Source: Terebella lapidaria
Taxonomy: Eukaryota > Annelida > Polychaeta > Terebellida > Terebellidae
DNA length: 64,000 bases
NCBI GenBank assembly: GCA_949152475.1
Contig: OX424562.1
Coordinates: 1,798,001-1,862,000, forward strand
Reading direction: 5' to 3'
Of the stretch, positions 1-10,515 are shown one piece after another; the stretch's first letter is position 1; each line of letters opens with the position of its first letter. Position numbers and translations under genes: made by a program. The notes beneath the pieces were generated by a model. It saw only the letters and a list, made by a program, of their open reading frames with translations. It did not search any database and was not told the DNA's origin.

Positions 1-1764
1 ACCTTTGACATTAGTATATTCTATAACATCATCTATGGTACCTATTACGATGCCAGAGTGTCTTCCCTTAATGTACCCATTCTGATCTTCATTCACGATA
101 TCAGTGACTACGCTTTTCAACCTATTACTCAAACATTTTGTCAGGATTTTATAATCGGTGTTTGTCAGACTTATGGGTCTCCAGTTGCTCAAGTTGTTAC
201 GAGACAGTTGTTTACCTTTGTGCAATAAAACAATGATTCCTTTTCTTTGTGACAAGGGTAGAGTCCCGTTAATGAATGCCTCGTTGAAACAGTCAACCAT
301 GGCAGTTTTTATATAAGACCAGAAAGTCCTATACCAAGATAACGTTAGGCCATCTGAACCTGGACTAGAGCTTTTTTTCATTTTTTCAAGCGCCGCTTGG
401 CATTCATCAACTGTAATGAGACCCTCACATTCACATTTATATTCATCTGATAGACGCGGTATATCAACATCTTTTATGAATTCATTCACATCATGTTCGT
501 TGTATGGAATTTTAACGTTATATAAATCTCTGTAGAACCGTGTAATTTCAGTCAATATTTGCTCATGTGTATCTGCGATACTCCCATCCGGCCTACTCAG
601 TGTAGAAATTAATTTGGATTTGGCTCTGGCCTTTTCCATGCTGGTGAAATATTTGTTACATTTTTCCCCGTGTTCAATAAGTTCGATTTTTGATCGTAGA
701 TGTGCCCCACGTTCAATTTCCAGTGTTAAATCATTAAGCTCAGATGATGCGTTATTGATAGCATCCACCAATTTAGAATCCGTTGGATTGAGCACGAGCT
801 TTTTGTTCAATTGGAGTATTTTGTTTTCTAATACTGTTATTTGATTCCGATTTTGTTTGGCCCTCAATTTCCCATATGCTATTGAAAATTCTTTTGCTCG
901 TATTTTACATAATTCCCACACAACAGAAATTGGTAGGTGATGCGGGTTGAGGAGTGTTTCCTGTATAATATTTATCATGTGATCAATATATCGTTCGTCT
1001 TCAAGAAGACAGTCGTTGTGTTTCCAGTACCCGGGTCCCCGCTGGGACGTGTCTTTGTGCATTCTCATGAGCACACCTCGGTGGTCGGTTAAAGGAACGT
1101 CTACAATAAGCGAAGACACGGCAACGTTATGAACTAATTCATTCCCTAAAATATAATCTAATCGGCGAACTGCTGTCTTTCTTTTATTGGACCAGGTGAA
1201 ATCTTTTATTGTGGGGTTATGTTCTTTCCATAAATCTACGAGAGACAGAGAAGAAACCAGATTTCTGAACGCTTTAACTTCTGCTTGATCGTGATCAAGA
1301 CCTGATATATTGTCTTCAGGCTGTAGTGTGCAGTTAAAATCACCTGCTAGAATTAAATATGCGTCTTCATTTGTATATTTGGACACTATATCAGTCAGAT
1401 GTGTAAAGAAATTAATTTTCTCGGTACGCTTATTCGGAGCATGTATGCAGAAACATGCGTAGTAATCGTCGTTATGTTTAAATTTTACTGCTAATATTTT
1501 GGCTTCTGAATGTTCAATTTGTATGTCATCAATATCAAACCCACTCCGTATAAGAATCATCATACCCCCGCTGTGTGTGGTCCCAGGCACAGCAAATAGC
1601 TTCCCGCCCCATTCATTACACCAAGTATCCCGATCAGACTCTAAGAAATATGTTTCCTGTAGGAAGATAATATCTGCTTTATATTTAATAACGTTGCGGA
1701 ACAGGGCAGAACGGGATCGTCTCTGTCTCAGGCCACGTACATTGATAGTTATTGTACTAACCAT
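1..1764 (-). CDS. LINE endonuclease/reverse transcriptase (ORF2), partial, L1/Tx1-like
   Basis: One frame stays open for 588 codons from an ATG at 1764 to the window edge, so the protein is cut off rather than stopped. The N-terminal part is an apurinic-type endonuclease: LQET (residues 35-38), GDFN (141-144), LDYIL (202-206) and TDHRG (226-230) are the metal-binding and catalytic motifs of the exonuclease-endonuclease-phosphatase fold. A linker follows, then the start of a reverse transcriptase: SPGSDG (467-472), NWRPISL (527-533), YIKGR (564-568). The catalytic xxDD box would lie left of base 1. The motif style resembles the L1/Tx1 clade. These proteins nick target DNA and copy their own RNA at the nick. 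The absence of stops over 1.76 kb suggests a young copy. Start chosen because the fold normally begins within a few residues of such a methionine. Confidence 0.9.
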   Translation of the reverse strand, partial: MVSTITINVRGLRQRRSRSALFRNVIKYKADIIFLQETYFLESDRDTWCNEWGGKLFAVPGTTHSGGMMILIRSGFDIDDIQIEHSEAKILAVKFKHNDDYYACFCIHAPNKRTEKINFFTHLTDIVSKYTNEDAYLILAGDFNCTLQPEDNISGLDHDQAEVKAFRNLVSSLSLVDLWKEHNPTIKDFTWSNKRKTAVRRLDYILGNELVHNVAVSSLIVDVPLTDHRGVLMRMHKDTSQRGPGYWKHNDCLLEDERYIDHMINIIQETLLNPHHLPISVVWELCKIRAKEFSIAYGKLRAKQNRNQITVLENKILQLNKKLVLNPTDSKLVDAINNASSELNDLTLEIERGAHLRSKIELIEHGEKCNKYFTSMEKARAKSKLISTLSRPDGSIADTHEQILTEITRFYRDLYNVKIPYNEHDVNEFIKDVDIPRLSDEYKCECEGLITVDECQAALEKMKKSSSPGSDGLTLSWYRTFWSYIKTAMVDCFNEAFINGTLPLSQRKGIIVLLHKGKQLSRNNLSNWRPISLTNTDYKILTKCLSNRLKSVVTDIVNEDQNGYIKGRHSGIVIGTIDDVIEYTNVKG

Positions 1765-2500
1765 AATGTGTTGTTCGTGTGCAAGGATTATTCAATCTAT
1801 AGAACTGACATTTGTGACATATAATACATAACATAGTCCGTGATGTTCCGTACAGAGAGGTATGAACAGCGTTGTAGAATATGACATATGAGATAAAAGG
1901 CAAAATGTTATACCGCAATTGTCCACACGTTACTCGAAATCGACCAAGGGAATATGGAGACATACATACAAGGAAGATCAAGTAGACAGTTTTCTTCAAA
2001 AAAGTAACAGTAACTGCAATAACAGTTATCTGCTTAGGGAAGACAAGCCATAAAGTCCGATCACCAGTGATCATCGTCCGTTTCCAGTCCAGTTCGTCAT
2101 TGTTACATATCATCTGTGAGAATGAGCATCATGTGCTATCGTTGTGTTTGAATGGCGTGGTGGGAACTTGTTCCGTCGATGAGGAGATCGGCCTCAGAGA
2201 TTTTGAGCCTCTTACACCGTCAGTCTGTTCCGACATCAGAGGACTCGTGGGTTTTCGCTTCTGAGACACAGATGACCATTTGGCTGCCTCCTTTGGCGTT
2301 CTGGAGGGAGTGCATTCTCGAGAGTCCAGGAAGGAATCCACTCGTTGGAAGACATCCGGAGAAGAGGATGACCGGTGCAGGACTGAAGGACTGAGTGCCA
2401 AGGTTAACAGCTCGTCCGCCAGTTGGACTGCTACCTCGTGTGACTTCTCCGAGATTGCTGGGGTAATCAGTATTCATTACTCTGTGAAATCGTCCGCTGT
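1765..2500 (-). mobile_element. Likely 5' part of the LINE (upstream of ORF2)
   Basis: This stretch lies directly 5' of the LINE ORF2 on the same strand. A minus-strand frame at 2401-2129 (90 codons) is rich in Ser, Pro and Lys and could be the tail of an ORF1, but it has no recognisable RNA-binding motif. No clear 5' end of the element is visible; similarity to a second copy would be needed to place it. Confidence 0.35.
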
Positions 2501-2994
2501 GCTCTTCTTATGGTGAGATTTCAAAGAAGAGCAAATCGAGCATGCCTCTCGATTGTCTTCGTTCCAAAAACGACCTAATACCATAGACTGTGATTTACTC
2601 TGATTTTACTTTTGTATTTTTGTCTGTATTATTTTTTTTACCTTGTATTCTGGAAGAGATGCAACAGGATCACTATAACGGTGCTCAAACACGTTTGTCT
2701 ATGTAAATGTTCTAGGTCATGTCTTATGTTCTTGCTTTGATCAGAAAAGGGTGGTTACTTACTCAGATATAAAATATTTTGCTAAATAAAATGAGCATCT
2801 GCAGAAAAGCTTCGGACGCCATGCGTCAGATGTAAGAGTTTCTCGAGGGTTCGAACAAATAGTGAATCACGATTATGGATATCATGTACCCTGGATGTAC
2901 GCCGGGATTTGTCCCATGTTGGCCTTCTTGTCTGTGATTGGTTACATTTCCCTAGCGCAAAGCGTCACTAGTTCTGATGCTATCGGGCCCTGTG
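2501..2994. other. Unannotated AT-rich stretch
   Basis: No coding frame, RNA gene or repeat structure is recognised here. Short open frames lack any domain signature. Confidence 0.5.
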
Positions 2995-3501
2995 CATGGG
3001 CGGATTTAAGGGTGGGGGGGGAGGGTCAAGGAGCGTGCGCGCCACCTTACAATTTCAGAAAAAAAACGGTGATAGCATGACCTAGGTCGAATTTAATATG
3101 TGTGTGTGTTTTGTCAACTTTTGTTCCCGTTCTCTTCTGGAATATATATTTGTGTGACAGGTACATTTGCATACGACTTATGTTATATCGACTCTGTATA
3201 ATATATTTCGTATACACATGTACATGTGACACGGTGATATATTTGAAAGACCAATATAACGGTTTTATGTTTGCGCCCTTTCATTGCACTTGCTCCCATC
3301 GGCCGAATCCGCCAATTTGCGCTCTTGTAGAATGTTTTCTTCACAGTTTCAATCTCAAAGAGCCCCAGAATTCACCACAAAGCATTCTAGAGTTCGTTAG
3401 CTTCTGGGGCCCTAGGCGGGGCCCAGACCCCACGCATGTTTAATTTGTCAATCCAGCCAACTGCGCCCCCTCTTTTCCCGAATCCTTTATCTGCCCCTGA
3501 T
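2995..3501 (-). mobile_element. Probable non-autonomous DNA element (hAT-like MITE)
   Basis: The right end read on the minus strand (ATCAGGGGCAGATAAAGG) resembles the left end read on the plus strand (GCATGGGCGGATTTAAGG), giving imperfect terminal inverted repeats. The interior has the GC-rich 'gggtctgggccccgcc' type of palindrome seen in many short hAT-like elements of marine animals. No transposase frame is present. No target-site duplication could be fixed, so the ends are approximate. Confidence 0.4.
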
Positions 3502-5539
3502 GTGGGTGCCCCTGTACATAGCAAACAATACTAGGATTACAAATTTATATTCAGGCAGTAAAATATGGTACTGTAAAATATGGGGACATAAGGAGTAAAA
3601 CCACATCAGACATCAAAGGTCGGGTAATTTGGAAGCAAAAACGACCGTCCTCCTTCGGTTTTGCTGTTGTTTCACTTCACAACGATTCAGAAATAGAGAA
3701 TAGAAAATAAGTTTTGTATGAATTAGATGTTGATGAAAAAAATCCATAGTTATCGATTGGCTGTTCCTGCAAACATAACTGGCTGATGGCACAGAACTAT
3801 CTGCTGATAGTTGTGGATTCAGATACGCACAACTCCGGTACCCAGGATTTTATGGGTGCATCCGCCGGAAAACAGATCTTTTCGATGAATTACAGAATAG
3901 TGCTGTCTCAGGCGTATAGTGATTCTGATACGATTATCATATCGGCATCAGTTTTCCAGCTAATGCGTCACAGACCCTTCTCTGGAGTGTATACTGGTTT
4001 GAACTTCTGCACACAGCTATACAAGTTTGGACTATAGTTTCAACTCACACCATGTGCCTATGTCAAGGATACAGTTGTGCCAATCACACCTGAGAACATT
4101 AAACCTACAGGCATCATAAAAAAGATCCTTTTATGTCCTCCAGCGTTACATATTTCACTTACAAATCTTGTCATCATGCAGAGTCGGTCTGATTGGTTGT
4201 GATTATTTGATATGTACAGTATTTGCCTGTTAAAATCGAACATTCGGCTGAATGTTGACATGGACCGGTGATATTTCTAATTCTTGTCCGTGGTGCTGTG
4301 GCTAAGAGTCTTCGAATTTTCAGAATTCAAGCTGAATACAGACGTCCTCCGGACATAGATTAGTGCGAGATCCATTCTAATGGTACGATAAGATAATCGC
4401 CGTTCAAAACTCATCAAATTATACTCGTATATGTTGGTGCATTCGTATTGCCTTTAGGTGCGTTCTGCCAAATGATGTTCCCGCTGCGATCTGTAATCCT
4501 GGACTGTTTATCTGACTACTGACTACCCTAGAGCGTGATATCACAAGATCATGTTGATTATCTGAATCAAGCAGTAAGCATGTACAGTCCTTCGCTTTTT
4601 ACCAGATATAGTTTGTCTTCAGGGGTATGATAACTCATGTGTATGCGTGTGTAGGTTAATCACTCGTCAATCAAATGATATTATGACTGATATCCAGGTC
4701 TGGATGTAATTAATCTTCATTAATCCATGCTTTCATACATCACGATTTGTAGTTACGAGGTAAAACAGACATTTATAGGTCAATCATCAGCACTGAGGCA
4801 CATTAGCGCGATTATGGCAGATTCAATCTCTGGAGGTTATAGATGATTCGCAGATGACAACGTAATCCTGTTTTGATAATATAGTTATTGTAAGTCCGAC
4901 CACTCAGATGTTGCCACCCAGTCAATTCTTTTGGTATAAATAGTAATGGGTTGAGCAATAGCAAACTACTTAGATACTGATATCCTTCACCAACACAACA
5001 ATAGCGCAGGACATTTTTTTTCTTCAAATTTCTATAAAGTTTGCTGTATTCCCACTTGTGAATGAGTGCAAACATGAACAGGCAAATTATATACACAATA
5101 CATACAACACTTTGTCCATGAATAGATGGCACCAAACCAAGTATTGGATAACCAAACCGAGTTTTGGAAAGTGATATCAATTATTAATGGTGATTAAATC
5201 CTAAGCAACGTTATAATCTCACGCTTGAGTTAGCACGAGTTAACTGCACGTCACGCTTCACTTCCTAGCAACAAAAGTCTATTGCACTATGACCGTCATC
5301 AGAACTTGAACCGGAAAACACCAGCCTCGAATGTATTCAATAGCTTTTGATCATTGACCCAGCATGTGGGGTATATTCAGCTTCCACGTTGATTTGTACC
5401 ACCTTGACTTCAGACACTCTACCTAGATGGTTCTCTAACCTAGATCCTCATTGGTTGTCTGGAGTTAAACTGGTAAAAATATATCATTTGAACCCATATT
5501 CGAACAATTGTCGAACTTATTATAGAGTTATGGGTAGCT
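3502..5539. other. Intergenic, no gene recognised
   Basis: Small frames such as 3786-4037 (plus) and 4812-5180 (minus, 122 codons) have no domain, signal or repeat signature and no sensible splice context. I treat them as chance frames. No RNA gene is seen. Confidence 0.5.
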
Positions 5540-5651
5540 GGTGAGCCCACTATGAAATTTGGAAGAGGTGAAGTCAGCTCATAGTAGGTGAGGCTGTCTC
5601 GGCCTAACTATGTGCTGGCTGAACCCCTGCCATTGTCACAGTGGGCTCACC
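5540..5651. repeat. 112-bp foldback element
   Basis: The ends are a perfect 12-bp inverted repeat (GGTGAGCCCACT at 5540-5551, AGTGGGCTCACC at 5640-5651). The pairing continues imperfectly inward through about 45 more bases per arm, for example GTCAGCTCATAGTAGG against CAGCCAGCACATAGTTAGG. The whole unit can fold into one long hairpin. It looks like a very short MITE or foldback element. No target duplication is clear. Confidence 0.6.
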
Positions 5652-6282
5652 AATGTCTCATGACTAGTAAATATATATTTCGAGCAACAAAATAACAAAA
5701 CGAAACGTACATATTCAGTTCAATGTCTTGGTTGATTGACGGTCATATATGATACAATTTATATACAACAGCAAAGCCACAAGTGGCTTTTATTGCATTC
5801 TATGGGGCAGGAAGTGGCGTCAAAGACCACTATCACTTGGCAGAATGTTGTGAAAGGTGTTCTTGTCCAATCAATAGTCATAACTCGATACACTAACAAC
5901 CCAAAGTATAACATTGGAAGTCGGTGTTCCTTGGCAGTGGCTGGGAACTGTTGTGTTCGTTTCAAATTTCAACATGCTGTCAATCTGCCGAAGTTTGATG
6001 AATACTGTTCTTGAAAGTTTGACCAGTATCAGTTTCTGAGCGCTGGGCTGTATGTTCGTTGTATAGAGTTTGGCTATGTTTGCACAGAGACGCCGTCACA
6101 CCTTGGCATTTGAATCTAGCGAATTTTTGCAAGGAATTTGCAGTGTTTAAAAGTGTTTTAAATGTAGTAAAAAAATTAACCCACGAATCATGTTCAGAAT
6201 TGTTCAGCGCTTCTGGGCCTTCAACACAGCTATTTCCTTCGATATATTATACTTGTGCACACTAACACACATCGCTTAGATA
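5652..6282. other. Intergenic, nothing recognised
   Basis: No gene, RNA or repeat structure is evident; the small plus and minus frames here overlap each other and have no domain. Confidence 0.5.
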
Positions 6283-6738
6283 GATAGATTATACTGATGT
6301 AACCCTGTAAGGGAACTTGCCTTACCACCATCCAACCAACTTTGGTCCGCGATATATTGGTGGCGCGTCGCCGCAGTGCAGCGCCTGGCATATTTTTTTT
6401 GGTTCCCCTACATGTATGTAGTGTATGGACGGGATTTCCTGGTGAACTGCATTGATGGATATTTGTAGCGCGGACCATGACAGATCCGGGTACGCCTAGT
6501 GAACTAGGTTTCTGCCCCTTCACCACCGCCGAGACACCGAGTGCAGCAGTCTACAATGTATCACCTGGTCACCATATTAGTGTTCGCTCCAGGCCGACGG
6601 ACCGAGAAGTGATGGTAAACCTTGATCCGCTGAGTGAATCTTGATCGCCGAGAGCGGGGCTCAAACCCACCAACGACGAACATTGAATTCCCTTCAGCAG
6701 CGGGCGAACGACTTAGTGCGTTGCGCCACTGCCACTTC
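6283..6738 (-). mobile_element. tRNA-derived SINE
   Basis: Read on the minus strand, the head starts near 6738 with an A-box-like GTGGCGCAACG (about 6723-6735) and continues to a B-box-like GGTTTGAGCCC (about 6657-6667). The spacing suits a tRNA-type RNA polymerase III promoter. A non-tRNA body follows, ending on the left in a short TCTA/TAGA simple repeat (about 6277-6292), as expected for a SINE tail. A functional tRNA is unlikely because no complete cloverleaf is apparent. Confidence 0.6.
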
Positions 6739-7530
6739 TATAACAATTTTTGTGACTCTATTCGCTAAGATGAATTAAGAATATCGCTCATGTCTTTACT
6801 CCAGCAATTAATGCTTCAACCCAATACTGTCTGTATATTGTGCCCTAGCGAGTTAATCAAGGTGTCCCTCGAATTTCCTTTTGGGTACATACGTGTACAC
6901 TAGAATTAAATGGCACTGTCGGGCGATAACCAGCGAGTTATTGCATTGTGGTCGAGACTCCAGGTCAGTGGGAACGGACGCATTATTAGTGTTTACCATG
7001 TTTACGGAGGAACGTTTATCGAATTATTACATGATTCGATCTATAATATATCTAGATCTATAATCACCAGGTAGTATTGATCTTCTGCTCACCAGTTTGA
7101 AATGATGAGCAAAGCTACCAAAGGATATGTACGAAGTAGCATTGATCACGCGTACCTAGTTGTTCCGGGATAATGTCTTCCATATATCTCCTCTCAAGAA
7201 AACAATGTGAACTTAACGAAAGTTATTTGTAGAATTCCTGTTTATCTCGGGGGCAATGAAATAAAAAATACATTCTCAAGGTACCTCTTGTTAACAACAC
7301 ACAGTTCTTGCTTTCCAAGATAGCGACAGAAATGTCCCAAATAGCAAGTATCGTGATTGGATGATCAAGGATTACTATAACATGTTGGTGGTTTGAGACT
7401 TAGAGAACCACGGAATGCTGGTCACGTAGTCCGGTGAATGCCCGGATGTATCCATGTTTGTCTCCATCTCTGACCTTGAGTGAATTGGTTTTATATAATA
7501 TAACACATCAGTGGTTCTGATTCTGATTTT
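6739..7530. other. Intergenic, nothing recognised
   Basis: AT-rich with short chance frames only. No RNA gene or repeat boundary is seen before the GGTTACC element begins at 7531. Confidence 0.5.
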
Positions 7531-9962
7531 TAGGTTACCGGACCTTTGGTCCGCTAACTTATTGGCATGGCGTTGCGTCCGGCGTCCGGCGTCGGCGTCG
7601 GCGTCGTCCACATTTTTATCTTTTTTGTTTACGGACCAATCTTTCTGAAATTTTGCACAAAAATGCACAAAAATAATTCAAGAAGGAGGTATTTTTTAGT
7701 TTTTTGATTTTCGCAATTTTTTCAAAATGGCGGCCGTTTTTGTCGAAAATTGACCAATTTTGGAATTTGGCGGCCATTTTCTCAAAATCTGTTCAGTAAC
7801 TTTTTTTCTTTTTGATACATAACACTCCTCATATGTACTCCTATGATGTCTATAAATTTCGTCGCGTTTGAATCGCTCGAAGTGGGCCATTTTGGCCCAT
7901 ACTCGGCCCAAATGGGACTTTCCCATGTTAAATTTTCCTATGCTTTATAATGGGACACATTAAGCCTAATATCTCACCTAATATTGAGATTAGAGACTAG
8001 GAATCAATTGTGGACATATAGGAAATGATATATGCTGAATACTCTCGTGACCTTGAATTTGACCTCTGACCTTGGTTTCAAGGTAATAGCGGCCGTTCTC
8101 GTCGAAAATGGCTAATTTTGGACTTTGATGGTCGTTTTCTCAAAATCTGTTCAGTAACTTTTTTTCTTATTGATGCATAACACTCCTCATATGTACTTCT
8201 GTGACATGTATAAACTTCGTTGCGCTTGAATCACTCGAAGTGGGCCATTTTGGGCCCAAACTCGGCCCAGATGTGACTTTCCCATGTTAAATTTTCCTAT
8301 GCTTTATAATGGGACACATTAAGCCTATTATCTCACTTAATATTGAGATTAGAGACTAGGAATCAATTGTGGACATATAGGAAATGATATATGCTGAATA
8401 TTCTCGTGACCTTGAATCTGACCTTTGACCTCATTTTCAAGGTCGCAGGACAAAATGGCTAATATCTCGCTTATTATTGACTTTACAGCTTAGAAATCAA
8501 TTGTGAACATATAGGAAATGATATATGCTGAATATTCTCAAGACCTTGAATTTGACCTTTGACCTCATTTTCAAGGTCACAGGACAAAATGGCTAATATC
8601 TCGCCTATTATCGACTTTACAGCTTAGGAATCTATTGTGAACATATAGGAAATGATATATGCTGAATATTCTCGTGACCTTGAATTTGACCTTTGACCTC
8701 ATTTCCAAGGTCAAAGGACAAAATTTCTAATATCTCGCTTATTATCGACTTTACGGCTTTGGAATCAATTGTGAATATATAGGAAATGATATATGCTGAA
8801 TATTCTCGTGACCTTGAATTTGACCTTTGATCTCATTTTCAAGGTCACAGGACAAAATGGCCAATATCTTGCTTATTAGCGACTTTGCAGCTTAGGAATC
8901 AATTGTGAACATATAGGAAATGATATATGCTGAATATTCTAGTGACCTTGAATTTGACCCTTGACCTAAATTTCAAGGTTAGTCATTTTATTTTCAAGGT
9001 CAGAATACAAAATGGCTTAGATCTCGCTTATTATCAAATTTACAGCTTAGGGGTCCATAGTGGAAATGATGTATGCTGAATATTTTGGTGACCTTTGATC
9101 TCATTTTCAAGGTCAGAGAACAAAATGGCTAATATATCACTTATTATCATCTTTACATCTGCCCCTTATGACACCAGTGTGTCTTTGGATAAACTATTTG
9201 GTCGGGCTTTGTTTCTATTGCAAAATGTTGTATTTTACGTTTCTTATTGGCATCATCAAAATTTGATTGTATTGGTGGTAATAGATTGATACTTACATTT
9301 ATACCACTGAGTCGGTGTCACTGCTGGCGGACGTTAAATCTGTCCCCGAGGTAACCATCAACTCAGTAGCCTTCGGGCTTGTGATTGGGTACTTTTGTAC
9401 TTGTCATGTGTCTATTCCATGGGGTTAGATTCGGATTTCTAAATTATTTTCATAGGTTGTTGGGCAGTTGTATACTAATTCCATCTGGTGTACAGTAGAA
9501 GCAACTACATTTAACACATTGTCTGCCCCTGAAGACGCCAGTGTGTCTTTGGATAAACTGTTTGGTCGGGCTTTGTTTGTTTCTATTGCAAAATGTAGTA
9601 TTTTACGTTTCTTATTGGCATCATCAAAATCTGATTGTATTGGTGGTAATAGATTGATACTTACATTTACAGCATAGGAATCAATTGCGAATATAGAGGA
9701 ATGATATATACTGAATATTTTCATGACCTTGAACTTGAACTTTGACCTAATTTTCAAGGTCACATCACAGAATGGCTAATGTCTCACTTATTATCGACTT
9801 TACAGCTTAGGAATTTATTGTGGACATACTAGAAGTGATATATTTGTTGAAAATTTCATGGCCTTGAATTTATCAGTGACTTTATGTTCAAGGTCACTGG
9901 ACAAAAGGCTAATATCTAAAATGTATATTGTCCGGTAACCTTTCTAGCCCTTGGGCTAATTT
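7531..9962 (+). mobile_element. GGTTACC-family element, copy 1 (2.4 kb)
   Basis: The left end carries a near-perfect hairpin (GGTTACCGGACC, loop, GGTCCGCTAAC) followed by GGCATGGCGTTGCGTCCGG and a GTC-rich microsatellite. The right end is GTCCGGTAACC followed by an AGCCC/GGGCT hairpin. The interior (about 8020-9060) is a tandem repeat with an exact 134-bp step: the word GAAATGATAT recurs at 8381, 8515, 8649, 8783 and 8917. Each unit contains TGACCTTTGACCT and TTCAAGGTCA words. No protein frame is present. The architecture (conserved ends, simple repeat, central tandem units, 3' hairpin) resembles non-autonomous Helitron-like elements, but this is inference. A separate dispersed repeat is embedded at 9160-9665. 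Confidence 0.75.
9160..9665 (+). repeat. Dispersed repeat with partial tandem duplication
   Basis: A unit of about 325 bp (9340-9665) matches 30375-30690 in inverted orientation. Its second half is also present at 9160-9300. One reading frame in each copy gives a similar peptide with the core FGRALF, and the 9340-9665 copy is frameshifted after that core by a few extra bases. This could be a decayed coding fragment from a mobile element. The family is not recognised. Confidence 0.55.
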
Positions 9963-10515
9963 TTTACATTTCCATATTCAGGTCTCTGCATCAATAAAAT
10001 GTGACCATTTGACTTGGATTCCTGTCGTATTCAAATTTGGTCAGTGTTCTCGATTAACATCACGTTTATATGCCAAGGTCATGCATCATTGATAAGGTCA
10101 GTCCAACTTTTGTCGGAGCAGAGCCAAGAGTCACCCAGTATATTTTTGCTCTTGAACACAAACGACACAAGTCATGTCATCGATATCTTGAATAAGCACA
10201 GAGACTTTCTAGAAGGCCCTAACCAGACTTCCCTCGTGTTCCGCATGCTGCGGCGAAACTCTCATCAGTGCGTTGTACTTCATGTGGAAAATTTTCATCA
10301 ATTTTTAAAATTTAAGTATAGATTCTCGTGCAAGAGACTAATGATGCCCCCATTCTGCACGATAAGGACCATGCGTACGTATTAGCCGAAATTATAAAAT
10401 ATTAATAACCTCTACTGATGGAGAAACCCGCCATCGCTTTTGGTATATTCATATTGTCAACATTTACGGTGTACCCCATTATAGAAAGTGTTGGTTAGAA
10501 GATGAACAATGTAGA
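9963..10515. other. Upstream flank of the first PAN-lectin gene
   Basis: A 123-codon plus-strand frame (10014-10385) has no recognisable domain and no counterpart upstream of the paralogue at 46.5 kb, so it is probably chance. A TATA box could not be assigned. Confidence 0.4.

Noticed and set aside
4812..5180. Minus-strand frame of 122 codons
   Set aside because: No domain, AT-driven composition and no splice or promoter context.
6640..6738. Functional tRNA gene
   Set aside because: Promoter-box-like words are present but no complete cloverleaf could be drawn and a long non-tRNA body with a simple tail follows; SINE is the better reading.
10014..10385. Plus-strand frame of 123 codons just upstream of the PAN-lectin gene
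   Set aside because: No domain and no similar frame upstream of the paralogue; considered chance.
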